Shown in pieces: positions 1 through 6,689 of a stretch of 6,739 bases of DNA. The position numbers were made by a program, and so were the translations under genes. Every line of letters starts with the position of its first letter. Within the stretch, counting starts at the first letter, position 1. The notes below the pieces were generated by a model, which was given only the letters and a program-made list of their open reading frames with translations, was not told the DNA's origin and did not search any database. Origin of the DNA: Caldifarciminota bacterium (lineage in GTDB: Bacteria; Hydrothermota; Tepidihabitantia; Tepidihabitantales; Tepidihabitantaceae); contig JAFGQF010000050.1 in the NCBI GenBank assembly GCA_016935775.1, positions 1-6,739 of the forward strand, written 5' to 3'.

Positions 1-612
1 CTGCTGCTGGTCGGGGCCGGCTGCGACATCTTCGGCGGCGACCCGGACTGGTACCCGACATCGGTCGGCAGTTCGTGGCGCTACGAAAGCACGACGACCT
101 TCGAGACCGACGCCGACACACTGATGACCCAGGTGACCAACCTGCGCGTGACCGGGACCGCGGAACTCGCCGCCGGCGGCAACGCCGCGGTCTTCGTGGC
201 GACTGACTCCGTTCGCCAGCGGTTGCCCTGGGACACCCTGCTGGTCACCCACGACACCTCCTGGGTGCTCAAGACCGCCGACTGGGTGCTCGACTTCGAG
301 GGACCCAACGACGACGCGCCCGACACGATGCTCGCCCTGCCGCTCGAACAGGCGAAGACCTGGCAGGTGTTCGCCACGGCGGACACCACGGTCTGGGCGA
401 CGGTTGTCGGCAGGCAGGATGTCGCCGTGCCGGCGGGCAGCTTCAAGGACTGCTGGGAGGTGGAGTACGAGTACACCGCCGGTGCCGAGAGCTTCAAAAT
501 GAGCTACTGGTACGCCGACGGCACGGGCTGGGTCCGCGGCTGGTCGCAAGTTTCGGCCGGGGGCTACACCGCCACCAGCGAGCGGCTGCTGACCAACTCC
601 GACGTCAAGTAG
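1..612 (+). CDS. Predicted lipoprotein of unknown function, 5'-truncated
   Basis: The reading frame is open from base 1 to a TAG stop at 610-612 (203 residues). Its start lies outside the window. The visible N-terminus LLLVGAGC resembles the end of a lipoprotein signal peptide, with Cys8 as the lipidation site. The -3 position is Gly, which is less usual than Leu, so the lipobox is good but not perfect. After Cys8 comes a short Gly/Asp linker, then WYPTSVGSSWRYE (residues 17-29), the 'profile needed to be tall enough for W-Y' opening I know from bacterial surface lipoproteins. A second family-like motif, DVAVPAGSFKDCWEV, sits at about 140-154, and SYWYADGTGWVRG at about 168-180. The pattern suggests a beta-rich, membrane-anchored extracytoplasmic protein. 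I do not know a function and assign none. It converges on the minus-strand ATPase gene and ends just before a strong hairpin. The methionine at base 124 is internal, because the coding pattern continues upstream of it. Confidence 0.8.
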   Translation: MLLVGAGCDIFGGDPDWYPTSVGSSWRYESTTTFETDADTLMTQVTNLRVTGTAELAAGGNAAVFVATDSVRQRLPWDTLLVTHDTSWVLKTADWVLDFEGPNDDAPDTMLALPLEQAKTWQVFATADTTVWATVVGRQDVAVPAGSFKDCWEVEYEYTAGAESFKMSYWYADGTGWVRGWSQVSAGGYTATSERLLTNSDVK

Positions 613-623
613 CCCGGAAACCG

Positions 624-660
624 GACGGCCCGGGAGGTGCTGCCTCCCGGGCCGTCTTTT
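624..660 (+). terminator. Hairpin terminator between convergent genes
   Basis: Left arm 624-637 and right arm 643-656 pair perfectly over 14 bp around a 5-base loop (638-642), and TTTT follows at 657-660. The hairpin begins 11 bases after the lipoprotein stop, as expected for an intrinsic terminator of that gene. Read on the minus strand, the same stem lies 15 bases beyond the ATPase stop but is followed only by a TTT within CGGTTTCC. It could therefore stop or protect both transcripts, with better termination on the plus strand. The T tract is short, so efficiency is uncertain. Confidence 0.8.
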
Positions 661-671
661 CGCCTCGCCGG

Positions 672-3356
672 TCAGGCGCGAGAGCGGGACCGTTCGCGCG
701 ACCGCCGCACGAGCTTCACCAGCTCGACGGCCCAGAAAACCACCGTGCTCAAGGCAAGACTCACCGCCAGCTCGGTCGGCGAAAGCGGCGCGGTATGGAA
801 CACCGGCTGCAGGAACGGCACGTAGGTTATCGCCATCTGCAGGCCGAATGTCAGCAGGATCGCCCAGACCAGCGGCCGGTTGGACAGCGGGCCGATGCTG
901 AACAGCGAATCGCGGCTCGATCGGGTGGCCAGCGCGTTGCCCATCTGCCCGAGGGTCAGCGTCGTGAACACCATCGTCTTCCACTCGGCTTCGGGCACGC
1001 CCAGCCGGAATGCCACGAACCCGTGCAGCAGCGACACCACGCCCATCAGCAGCCCGACCCAGAGGATGTCCACCGCCATCCCGCCGCCCAGCACGTTGCG
1101 GCTCAGGGGCAGCGGCGGCCGCTTCATCACCCCGCGCTCGGCCGGCTCCACCCCGAGCGCCAGCCCGGGCAACCCGTCGGTGACCAGGTTCACCCACAGG
1201 ATCTGCACCGGCAGCAGCGGCAACCCCATACCCAGGAACGGCGCCAGCAGCATCACCCAGATTTCGCCGGCGTTCGAGGTGAGCGTGTAGCGGATGAACT
1301 TGCGGATGTTGTCGTAGATCGCCCGGCCCTCGCGCACCGCCGCGACGATCGTCGCGAAGTTGTCATCCAGCAGGACCATGTCCGACGCCTCCTTGGCGAC
1401 GTCGGTGCCGGTGATGCCCATCGCCACCCCGATGTCGGCCTTCCTCAGCGCCGGCGCATCGTTGACCCCGTCGCCGGTCATCGCGGTCACCTCGCCCCGG
1501 GCCTGCAGCGTTCGGACGATGTCGAGCTTCTGCTCGGGCGCGACCCGGGCAAAGACCGAGGCGCTCGCCACCGTTTCCCCGAGCGCGGCATCGTCCAGTT
1601 CGGTCAGCTCCCTGCCGGATACGACCCGCCCGGTGTCGAAGCCCAGCTCGCCGGCGATGGTTCTCGCGGTCAGCGGGTGGTCGCCGGTTATCATCACCGG
1701 CCGGATGCCCGCGGTCCGGCAGAGCTCGACCGCCTCAGGGACCTCGGCCCGCGGCGGGTCGATCATCGCCGCCAGTCCGACCAGGCACAGGTCCTGCTCG
1801 ACCTGCGCCGGGTCCTCGTCGGCCGCGAGCAGGCGCAGCGCCACGCCCAGTACCCGCATCCCGGCACCGGCCAGCTCGTCGTTGGCCGCCCGCACCCGCG
1901 CCCGCATCGCCTCGTCCATCGGCTCGACCCGGTCCTCGATCCGGACCGACGACGCCAGTCCGAGCAGCCCGTCCACCGCGCCCTTGGTGAACGCCACCCG
2001 GTCCGCAGTCCCGAGCCCGGGCAGCCGTGCCCGGTCCCTGACCTCGTGAACGGTTGTCATCCGCTTGCGCTCGGAGTCAAACGGCAGCTCGGCCACCCGG
2101 GGCAGCGCCGCCTCGAGCTCGGGCTTGGCCATGCCGAACGCCGCCGCGGCCACCACCAGCGCACCCTCGGTGGGGTCGCCGACCGCCGCCGGCCGGCCGC
2201 CTGCGCGCGGTTGCAGTACCGCGTCGTTGCACAGCGCGCCGCCGGCCAGCGTCAGCGCCAGCGCCGGGTGGTCGAACGGCGCCAAGGCGTCGCCCTCGAG
2301 AGTCGCCCGGTCGCGGGTCAGCAACTCGGACACGTCGCGGCGGTGGCCCGCGACGTCGAGCACCGCCACCGTCATCCGGTTCTCGGTCAGCGTGCCGGTC
2401 TTGTCGGTGCAGATTACCGTCACCGAGCCGAGCGTCTCGACCGCGTGCAGCTTGCGGATCAGCGCCCGGCGACCGAGCATCCGCTGGGCCCCGAGCGCCA
2501 GCGCGATCGTCACCACCGCCGCCAGCCCCTCGGGGATGGCGGCGACCGCCATCCCGATCGCGGTCAGCAGCAGCAACCGCGGATCCTCGCCCCGCAGCAG
2601 CCCGAGCGCGAACACCAGCACGACGATGCCGGCAACCCCGACGGCCAGGGCGCGGGCGAGCTGGGCCATCCGCTTCGCGAGCGGCGAAGCCTCGCGCTTC
2701 ACGCCCTGGAGCATGTCGGCGATGCGGCCGAGCTCGGTCGCCATCCCGGTTTCGGTCACCACCATCACTCCCCGGCCCGCGACCACCGCGGTCCCGAGGA
2801 ATACCATGTTGCGCCGGTCACCCGGTGCCGGGTCCTCGTCGGCGAGAACCGCCGCGTTCTTGGCCGCCGGCTCGGACTCGCCGGTCAGCGCCGATTCCTG
2901 GCAGCGCAGGTTTGCCGCCTCGACCAGCCGCCCGTCGGCCGGCACGTGGCTGCCCGCCTCGAGCAGGACGATGTCGCCCGGCACCAGTTCCCGGCTCGAG
3001 AGCTCGGCCACCCGGCCGTCACGCCGCGCCCGGACGATCGGCACCGCCAGTCGCTTCAGCGCCTGCATCGCCCGCTCGGCCCGGAACTCCTGGACGAAGC
3101 CGAGCAGGGCGTTGAGGACGACGATGACCCCGATGACGATCGCATCGGTGTACTCGTGGAGCAACAACGATACCACCGCCGCGACGACCAGGATGACGAC
3201 CATTATCGAGGTGAACTGCTCCCAGAGCATCTTCCACGGGCTCTTGGCCCCGCGCTCGACCAGGGCATTGGGGCCCTTCTCGGCCAGCCGCCGCCGCGCC
3301 TCGCTCGAGGAAAGGCCGTTGCCGAGGTCGGTTCCCAGCCGCTCGACAACGAGCAC
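672..3356 (-). CDS. Calcium-transporting P-type ATPase, type IIA (SERCA/YloB-like)
   Basis: This is a membrane pump that uses ATP to export cations, most likely Ca2+. Numbered from the GTG at 3356 it has 894 residues, usual for the family. In order: N-terminal cation-ATPase region (about 5-40); M1-M2 (about 49-88); actuator motif TGES (158-161); M3-M4 with IPEGL (274-278); phosphorylation motif DKTGT (Asp318); nucleotide-binding FTKGA (456-460); DPPR (533-536); TGD (557-559); hinge TGDGVNDAP (627-635); then M5-M10. Ion-site residues comparable to SERCA are Glu276 (M4), Asn695 and Glu698 (M5), and Asn723, Thr726 and Asp727 (M6). Gln804 stands where SERCA has Glu908 in M8. The C-terminus is a short Arg/Ser-rich cytoplasmic tail. 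The start is doubtful: family-like SWHNQEA is encoded just upstream of the GTG in the same frame. A CTG at 3413, 9 bases after AAGGAG, would give 913 residues. The gene follows the SPFH gene and is probably co-transcribed. Mn2+ transport is the main alternative. Confidence 0.95.
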   Translation of the reverse strand: MLVVERLGTDLGNGLSSSEARRRLAEKGPNALVERGAKSPWKMLWEQFTSIMVVILVVAAVVSLLLHEYTDAIVIGVIVVLNALLGFVQEFRAERAMQALKRLAVPIVRARRDGRVAELSSRELVPGDIVLLEAGSHVPADGRLVEAANLRCQESALTGESEPAAKNAAVLADEDPAPGDRRNMVFLGTAVVAGRGVMVVTETGMATELGRIADMLQGVKREASPLAKRMAQLARALAVGVAGIVVLVFALGLLRGEDPRLLLLTAIGMAVAAIPEGLAAVVTIALALGAQRMLGRRALIRKLHAVETLGSVTVICTDKTGTLTENRMTVAVLDVAGHRRDVSELLTRDRATLEGDALAPFDHPALALTLAGGALCNDAVLQPRAGGRPAAVGDPTEGALVVAAAAFGMAKPELEAALPRVAELPFDSERKRMTTVHEVRDRARLPGLGTADRVAFTKGAVDGLLGLASSVRIEDRVEPMDEAMRARVRAANDELAGAGMRVLGVALRLLAADEDPAQVEQDLCLVGLAAMIDPPRAEVPEAVELCRTAGIRPVMITGDHPLTARTIAGELGFDTGRVVSGRELTELDDAALGETVASASVFARVAPEQKLDIVRTLQARGEVTAMTGDGVNDAPALRKADIGVAMGITGTDVAKEASDMVLLDDNFATIVAAVREGRAIYDNIRKFIRYTLTSNAGEIWVMLLAPFLGMGLPLLPVQILWVNLVTDGLPGLALGVEPAERGVMKRPPLPLSRNVLGGGMAVDILWVGLLMGVVSLLHGFVAFRLGVPEAEWKTMVFTTLTLGQMGNALATRSSRDSLFSIGPLSNRPLVWAILLTFGLQMAITYVPFLQPVFHTAPLSPTELAVSLALSTVVFWAVELVKLVRRSRERSRSRA

Positions 3357-3419
3357 GGCCTCCTGGTTATGCCAGGAGACCGTGTTGCCGCGGCCGTTGC
3401 CGGTCGATTCCAGGGCGGG

Positions 3420-4364
3420 CTACTCCTTCGTGGGCGCCTTGGGGACGGGCTTCCCGGTTTCGGCCTGCCGCTCGTGCAGCAGGTCGCCGATCATCCCGAG
3501 CGAGCTGAGCACGCCGCTTGCCTCGTAAGGCACGAACAGCTTGGTCGCCTTGCCCTCGGCCATCTTCGCCAGCGCCTCAAGGTACTTGATGGTGATGAGG
3601 TCCTTGGAAGGATTGCCCTTGTGAATGGCCCCGTATACCCGCTCGATCGCCTGACCCTCGCCCTCGGCGACGGTCAGCAGCTTGAAGCGCTCGGCGGTGG
3701 CGACCTTCTCGATCGCTTCGGCCTGGCCGGTGGCCTCGAGGACCCGCGCCTGCCGCTCGCCGTCCGCCTTGAGAATCGCCGCCGCCTTGAACCCCTCGGC
3801 CTCGAGCACGCGTGCCCGGCGTTCCCGTTCCGCCTTCATCTGCTGGTGCATTGCCTGGGTGACGTCGCCCGGCGGTTCGATTCGCTGCAGCTCGACGCGG
3901 GTGACCTTGGCGCCCCACTTGTCGGTCGCCTCGTCCAGCACGTCGCGCAGCTTGGCATTGATGGTCTCCCGCGAGGTGAGCGACTCGTCCAGGCTGAGAT
4001 CGCCGACGACGTTGCGCAGGTTGGTCTGGGCGAGCTTGATTGTCGCCAGCCGGAACTGGGCCACATTGTAGAGCACCTTGACCGGGTCGGTAACCTCGTA
4101 GTAGATGATCGCATCCACCGTCACCGTTGCGTTGTCCTTGGTGATCACTTCTTGCGGGGGCACGTCGACAACCTGCTCCCGGACGTCGATCTTGATCAGC
4201 CGCTCAAGAAACGGGAAGATGAAATGCAGCCCCGGGCGAACCGTTCGCTGGTACTTACCCAGGCGCTCAACGCAGGCCAGCTGGTAAGGCCTGACGACCT
4301 TGATTCCCAGCAGGGCCAGCAAGAACAGGAACGCTATGACTACGACTATCAATGCGGTCGGCAT
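3420..4364 (-). CDS. qmcA: SPFH/stomatin-family membrane scaffold protein, QmcA-like
   Basis: The product is a 314-residue SPFH protein with one N-terminal membrane segment (about 4-22). The SPFH domain (about 24-190) has typical family blocks: ERLGKYQRTVRPGLHFIFPF (33-52), QEVITKDNATVTVDA (71-85) and the DEATDKWGAKVTRVEL stretch (144-159). A charged, Ala/Glu/Arg-rich coiled coil follows (about 175-245), and the conserved tail contains YLEALAKMAEG and FVPYEASG (about 261-284). Layout and length match E. coli QmcA, which is encoded next to an NfeD-type protein, as here. Family members form ring-like membrane oligomers or microdomains and influence membrane proteases or transporters; the client here is not visible. 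The ATG at 4364 was chosen because it overlaps the nfeD stop (TGATG) and has AGGGAG 6 bases upstream. Longer in-frame starts would lie inside nfeD and lack family-like sequence. The gene ends in TAG with the ATPase frame directly continuing. Confidence 0.95.
   Translation of the reverse strand: MPTALIVVVIAFLFLLALLGIKVVRPYQLACVERLGKYQRTVRPGLHFIFPFLERLIKIDVREQVVDVPPQEVITKDNATVTVDAIIYYEVTDPVKVLYNVAQFRLATIKLAQTNLRNVVGDLSLDESLTSRETINAKLRDVLDEATDKWGAKVTRVELQRIEPPGDVTQAMHQQMKAERERRARVLEAEGFKAAAILKADGERQARVLEATGQAEAIEKVATAERFKLLTVAEGEGQAIERVYGAIHKGNPSKDLITIKYLEALAKMAEGKATKLFVPYEASGVLSSLGMIGDLLHERQAETGKPVPKAPTKE
3423..3428 (-). promoter_or_regulatory. Candidate ribosome binding site for the ATPase
   Basis: AAGGAG forms the last two sense codons of the SPFH gene. 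It lies 9 bases before an in-frame CTG (3413-3411) and far (66 bases) from the GTG at 3356. A second SD-like AGGAGG at 3364-3359 leaves only 2 bases to that GTG, too close for normal initiation. Its bases also fall in codons for the family-like QEA, so it may be chance. If AAGGAG is the real site, the ATPase starts at a non-standard codon near the SPFH stop. Confidence 0.35.
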
Positions 4365-4804
4365 CAGTTGCTCCCTTCTTCCTGGGGAACCACCTTCAGA
4401 TGGGTCCCCTGCACTCCGACGATTCGGACCTTTCGGCCGCGGCTCACCGCGACCGCTGACTCGGCGCTCCACTCCTCGCCCGTCACCTTCACCCGGCCAA
4501 GCTCGGGCGGAACGATGTCGGCAATCACCAACCCCTCGACGCCCGCCAGCCGGTTCGCGCCGACCGACTCGGGTTCGGGCCGAGTAAGCCGGCGCGATAT
4601 CAGCTGCGAGCCGACCACCAGTGCGGCCGACAGCCCGACAAAAACGCCCAGCTGGGCAAGGGGGTCGCGAACCAGGAATGCCAGCAGGCCGGTAAGCACC
4701 CCGGCCACCCCGAACCAGATTATCACGAATCCCGGGACAACCATCTCCAGTGCGGCCAGTATCAGGCCGATGGCTATCCAGAAGGCCGGCGAAGGTCGCA
4801 GCAT
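4364..4804 (-). CDS. NfeD-like membrane protein, short form
   Basis: This 146-residue protein has three hydrophobic segments (about 8-25, 26-45 and 50-69) and a C-terminal NfeD OB-fold domain (about 86-140). Visible OB-fold features are AGVEGLVIADIVPPELGRV, EEWSAES and RGRKVRIVGVQGTHLKVVP. It lacks the N-terminal ClpP-like serine protease domain of long NfeD proteins, so it belongs to the short class typified by E. coli YbbJ. Short NfeD proteins are usually encoded beside an SPFH partner, and the two are thought to act together at the membrane. Here the partner gene starts on its stop codon. The ATG at 4804 was chosen because GGAGG lies 5 bases before it and the protein then begins directly with the first membrane segment. 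A frame extending to GTG at 4867 would add 21 residues without family character. The exact biochemical role of short NfeD proteins is not established. Confidence 0.93.
   Translation of the reverse strand: MLRPSPAFWIAIGLILAALEMVVPGFVIIWFGVAGVLTGLLAFLVRDPLAQLGVFVGLSAALVVGSQLISRRLTRPEPESVGANRLAGVEGLVIADIVPPELGRVKVTGEEWSAESAVAVSRGRKVRIVGVQGTHLKVVPQEEGSN
4371..4376 (-). promoter_or_regulatory. Ribosome binding site of the SPFH gene
   Basis: AGGGAG is followed by 6 bases and the ATG at 4364-4362. It lies inside the 3' end of nfeD, so translation of the two genes is probably coupled. It supports this start over upstream in-frame ones. Confidence 0.65.
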
Positions 4805-4809
4805 TGAAT

Positions 4810-4814
4810 CCTCC
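4810..4814 (-). promoter_or_regulatory. Ribosome binding site of nfeD
   Basis: GGAGG is separated by 5 bases (ATTCA) from the ATG at 4804-4802. It is the best SD in the window and decides the nfeD start. A gene with its own strong SD after a spacer fits independent initiation of the nfeD-SPFH-ATPase block. Confidence 0.75.
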
Positions 4815-4870
4815 AGGTTATCACCTGTACTACCCGGCCCGGCACCCGGCAATTCGATGTCGGGCACCAG

Positions 4871-4899
4871 ATGATGTACCCGCGGCGGGCCGAGGTCAA
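4871..4899 (-). promoter_or_regulatory. Possible weak promoter for the nfeD block
   Basis: TTGACC (4899-4894) matches five of six bases of a sigma-70 -35 box. CATCAT (4876-4871), 17 bases away, matches four of six of a -10 box, including the conserved A2 and T6. The -35 overlaps the thpR stop codon. This is the only intergenic space of note within the minus-strand cluster (4805-4895), so a promoter here is reasonable. The -10 is poor and the host's consensus is unknown. Confidence 0.25.
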
Positions 4900-5450
4900 G
4901 CGGCCGGCGCTTTCAGGGCGAACGATTCGAGCTCGGTGTACTCCGGTCCATCGGGCCGCAGCACGCTTCGTAACAACACGAATCGCTCGACCCGGAACCC
5001 CCGGCCGCTGAAATGCCGCCGCACGGCCGCTCCGGCATCGGCCGGCGTCCTGAGCCGCCCCAGGGTCAGGTGAGGACTGAACGGTCGTCGCTCGGGAACG
5101 TACCCGGCCGGCACGAGCGCGCCGACTACGTCCTTTTGCAATGCACCGAGCTCGTCGGCCCCGGCCTCCATCCCGACCCAGACCACCCGCGCCCGGCCCG
5201 GACCCGGGAAGGCGCCCAGCCCGCCCAGCCGGGCGTTGAACGCGGGATGCCGCGCCCCGGTCGCCGCGAGCGGCGCCCGGAGCCGGCCGGGCAGGTCGTC
5301 GGCGACCTCGCCGAGAAAAGCAAGCGTCAGGTGCATCAACTCCGGCCTTACCCAGCGTGCTTCGGGCAGGTAACGGCACAACCCGCGGGTAAGGTCGCCG
5401 AGCTCGCGCCGGACTTCTGCCGGCAGTTCGACCGCAACGAAGCACCTCAT
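4896..5450 (-). CDS. thpR: RNA 2',3'-cyclic phosphodiesterase (2H phosphoesterase)
   Basis: This soluble enzyme of the LigT/ThpR family hydrolyses 2',3'-cyclic phosphate ends to 2'-phosphate. The 184-residue product has the usual family length. It contains both catalytic HxTx motifs, HLTL at 40-43 within LMHLTLAFLGEV and HLTL at 127-130 within FSPHLTLGRL, related by the family's pseudo-twofold symmetry. Other family signatures are the N-terminal FVAVELP (4-10), GAFPGPGRARVVWVG (79-93) and the C-terminal LLRSVLRPDGPEYTELESF (159-177). The ATG at 5450 overlaps the cinA stop as ATGA. A longer frame starting at 5687 would lie within cinA and lacks family character. There is no strong SD, so translation is probably coupled to cinA. 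Members can also ligate RNA 2',5' ends in vitro; the physiological substrate is unknown. Confidence 0.94.
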   Translation of the reverse strand: MRCFVAVELPAEVRRELGDLTRGLCRYLPEARWVRPELMHLTLAFLGEVADDLPGRLRAPLAATGARHPAFNARLGGLGAFPGPGRARVVWVGMEAGADELGALQKDVVGALVPAGYVPERRPFSPHLTLGRLRTPADAGAAVRRHFSGRGFRVERFVLLRSVLRPDGPEYTELESFALKAPAA

Positions 5451-6688
5451 CTCTTCGGGCGCCCGGGTTCGAGCAGGACCAACCGGGCCAGGTTGAGCGC
5501 GGCGGCCGCGGCCCGCTGCTTGACCGCCCGCCGAGGCCCGGGGAACCGGTGCGCCCGGCTCCTGACCCGCCCATCCTGCGCCACCGCGGTCCAGACCAAC
5601 CCGACCGGCTTCTCCTTCGTGCCGCCGCCCGGTCCGGCGACACCCGATACCGCGATTCCGAGATCGGCGCCGAGCGCGCGGCAGCAACCCAACGCCATCC
5701 GGCGCGCCACCGGGCCACTCACCGCGCCGTAAACAGCAAGCGTCGCTTCATCCACGCCCAGCAACTCCCGCTTCAGTTCATTGGCGTAGGCTACCACCCC
5801 GCCGACATAGCAGGCCGAGCTGCCCTGCACATCGGTCAGCAGGTTGCCGATCAGCCCGCCGGTGCAGGACTCGGCGGTTGCCAGCTTGATGCCGCGCTGC
5901 CGACACAGGTCGAGCACCACCTCGGCAAGGTCCCGCTCACCGGTCTCGTACACCGCCCGGCCCAGGGCCTTCTCGACAGCGGACCGGCACTGAACCAACG
6001 CACGGCCACTGCCAGATCTCAACACGACGTCAACCCCGGCCGTCCCGGGATAGTATCCGCAGGTGACTGACGGGAAGCGCCGCAGTATCGGCCGGCTCCG
6101 GGTGGCAATCGCAGCTTCTGCCACGCCGGTGGTACGGATGCGCACCGAATGAAGGGGGGCGGTTGGCAGTGCCTGCTCGAGTGCCGCCAGCACCCGCTGC
6201 TCCAGGAGCGCGCGCAGCTCTGCGGGCACCCCGGGCAATAGCACCAGCCGGCCGCCCCGCCAGTTGAGGATCATACCGGGCACGGCTCCAACCGGGTTGG
6301 CAAACAACCGACAGCCCTTCAGAACCCGGGCCTGGCGTCGTGACAATGCCGGCAACCGACGGCCAGACATGCGGAAGCGGCGCTCGATCCTCCTGAGCGT
6401 CGGCCCGTGCTCGACCAGCGGCCGGCCGGTTGCCCGGCTGACCGCGTCCAAGGTCACGTCATCGGGCGTCGGCCCCAGGCCGCCGACCACGAAAACCAGG
6501 TCCGCCCCGGCGGCCGCCTCAAGCGCCGCCCGGATATCCGTCTCCAGGTCGCCGACCACTACCCGGCGCGCCGGCATCCAACCCCGCTGCGCCAGCTCCC
6601 GGCCGAGGAACGCCGAATTGGTATCAACCACCCGCCCGGACTGCAGTTCGTCACCGACCACCACCAGTTCGACCCGGGGCGCGGCCAT
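5447..6688 (-). CDS. cinA: CinA: MoCF-like domain plus nicotinamide-nucleotide amidase domain
   Basis: This 413-residue, full-length two-domain CinA has an N-terminal MoCF-like (COG1058) domain (about 5-170). It shows GDELQSGRVVDTN (12-24), GGLGPTPDD (69-77), NPVGAVPG (131-138) and LPGVPAEL (151-158). A linker region follows (about 180-250). The C-terminal CinA domain (about 252-408) shows AESCTGG (272-278), YVGGVVAYANELK (294-306), GAVSGPVA (321-328) and SGVAGPGGGTKEKPVG (348-363). In characterised homologues the C-terminal domain deamidates nicotinamide mononucleotide and the COG1058 domain acts on ADP-ribose, so a role in pyridine-nucleotide recycling is likely. The older 'competence/damage-inducible' name reflects context in other species. 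The ATG at 6688 begins at the family's N-terminus and lies one base after the upstream gene's TGA. A TTG at 6733 would add 15 residues that overlap that gene and look non-native. thpR overlaps the 3' end. Confidence 0.95.
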   Translation of the reverse strand: MAAPRVELVVVGDELQSGRVVDTNSAFLGRELAQRGWMPARRVVVGDLETDIRAALEAAAGADLVFVVGGLGPTPDDVTLDAVSRATGRPLVEHGPTLRRIERRFRMSGRRLPALSRRQARVLKGCRLFANPVGAVPGMILNWRGGRLVLLPGVPAELRALLEQRVLAALEQALPTAPLHSVRIRTTGVAEAAIATRSRPILRRFPSVTCGYYPGTAGVDVVLRSGSGRALVQCRSAVEKALGRAVYETGERDLAEVVLDLCRQRGIKLATAESCTGGLIGNLLTDVQGSSACYVGGVVAYANELKRELLGVDEATLAVYGAVSGPVARRMALGCCRALGADLGIAVSGVAGPGGGTKEKPVGLVWTAVAQDGRVRSRAHRFPGPRRAVKQRAAAAALNLARLVLLEPGRPKR

Positions 6689-6689
6689 C

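Noticed and set aside
81..497. Minus-strand frame opposite the lipoprotein gene
   Set aside because: It is Ser/Thr/Val-rich, with no recognisable motif and no promoter or SD. The plus strand carries the lipobox, family-like motifs and a terminator.
3357..3419. Possible metal-sensing riboswitch before the P-type ATPase
   Set aside because: The 63 bases read as protein continuous with the ATPase N-terminus (SWHNQEA), and I see no yybP-ykoY-like stem arrangement.
4805..4867. Longer nfeD start at GTG 4867
   Set aside because: The extra 21 residues (Gly/Pro-rich, not hydrophobic) are unlike the family start, whereas the ATG at 4804 has GGAGG at ideal spacing.
795..4874. A 1359-codon open reading frame on the plus strand, opposite the ATPase, SPFH and most of nfeD
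   Set aside because: Its codons are in register with the minus-strand ATPase and SPFH codons, so it would be interrupted only by rare TTA, CTA or TCA codons, which GC-rich genes avoid. Its translation is His/Gln/Arg-rich and low in complexity, without domains, while the opposite strand has unmistakable proteins.
5549..6070. Plus-strand frames opposite cinA and thpR
   Set aside because: They are Arg/Pro/Ala/Gln-rich shadows with no SD and no motifs, opposite two well-defined enzymes.
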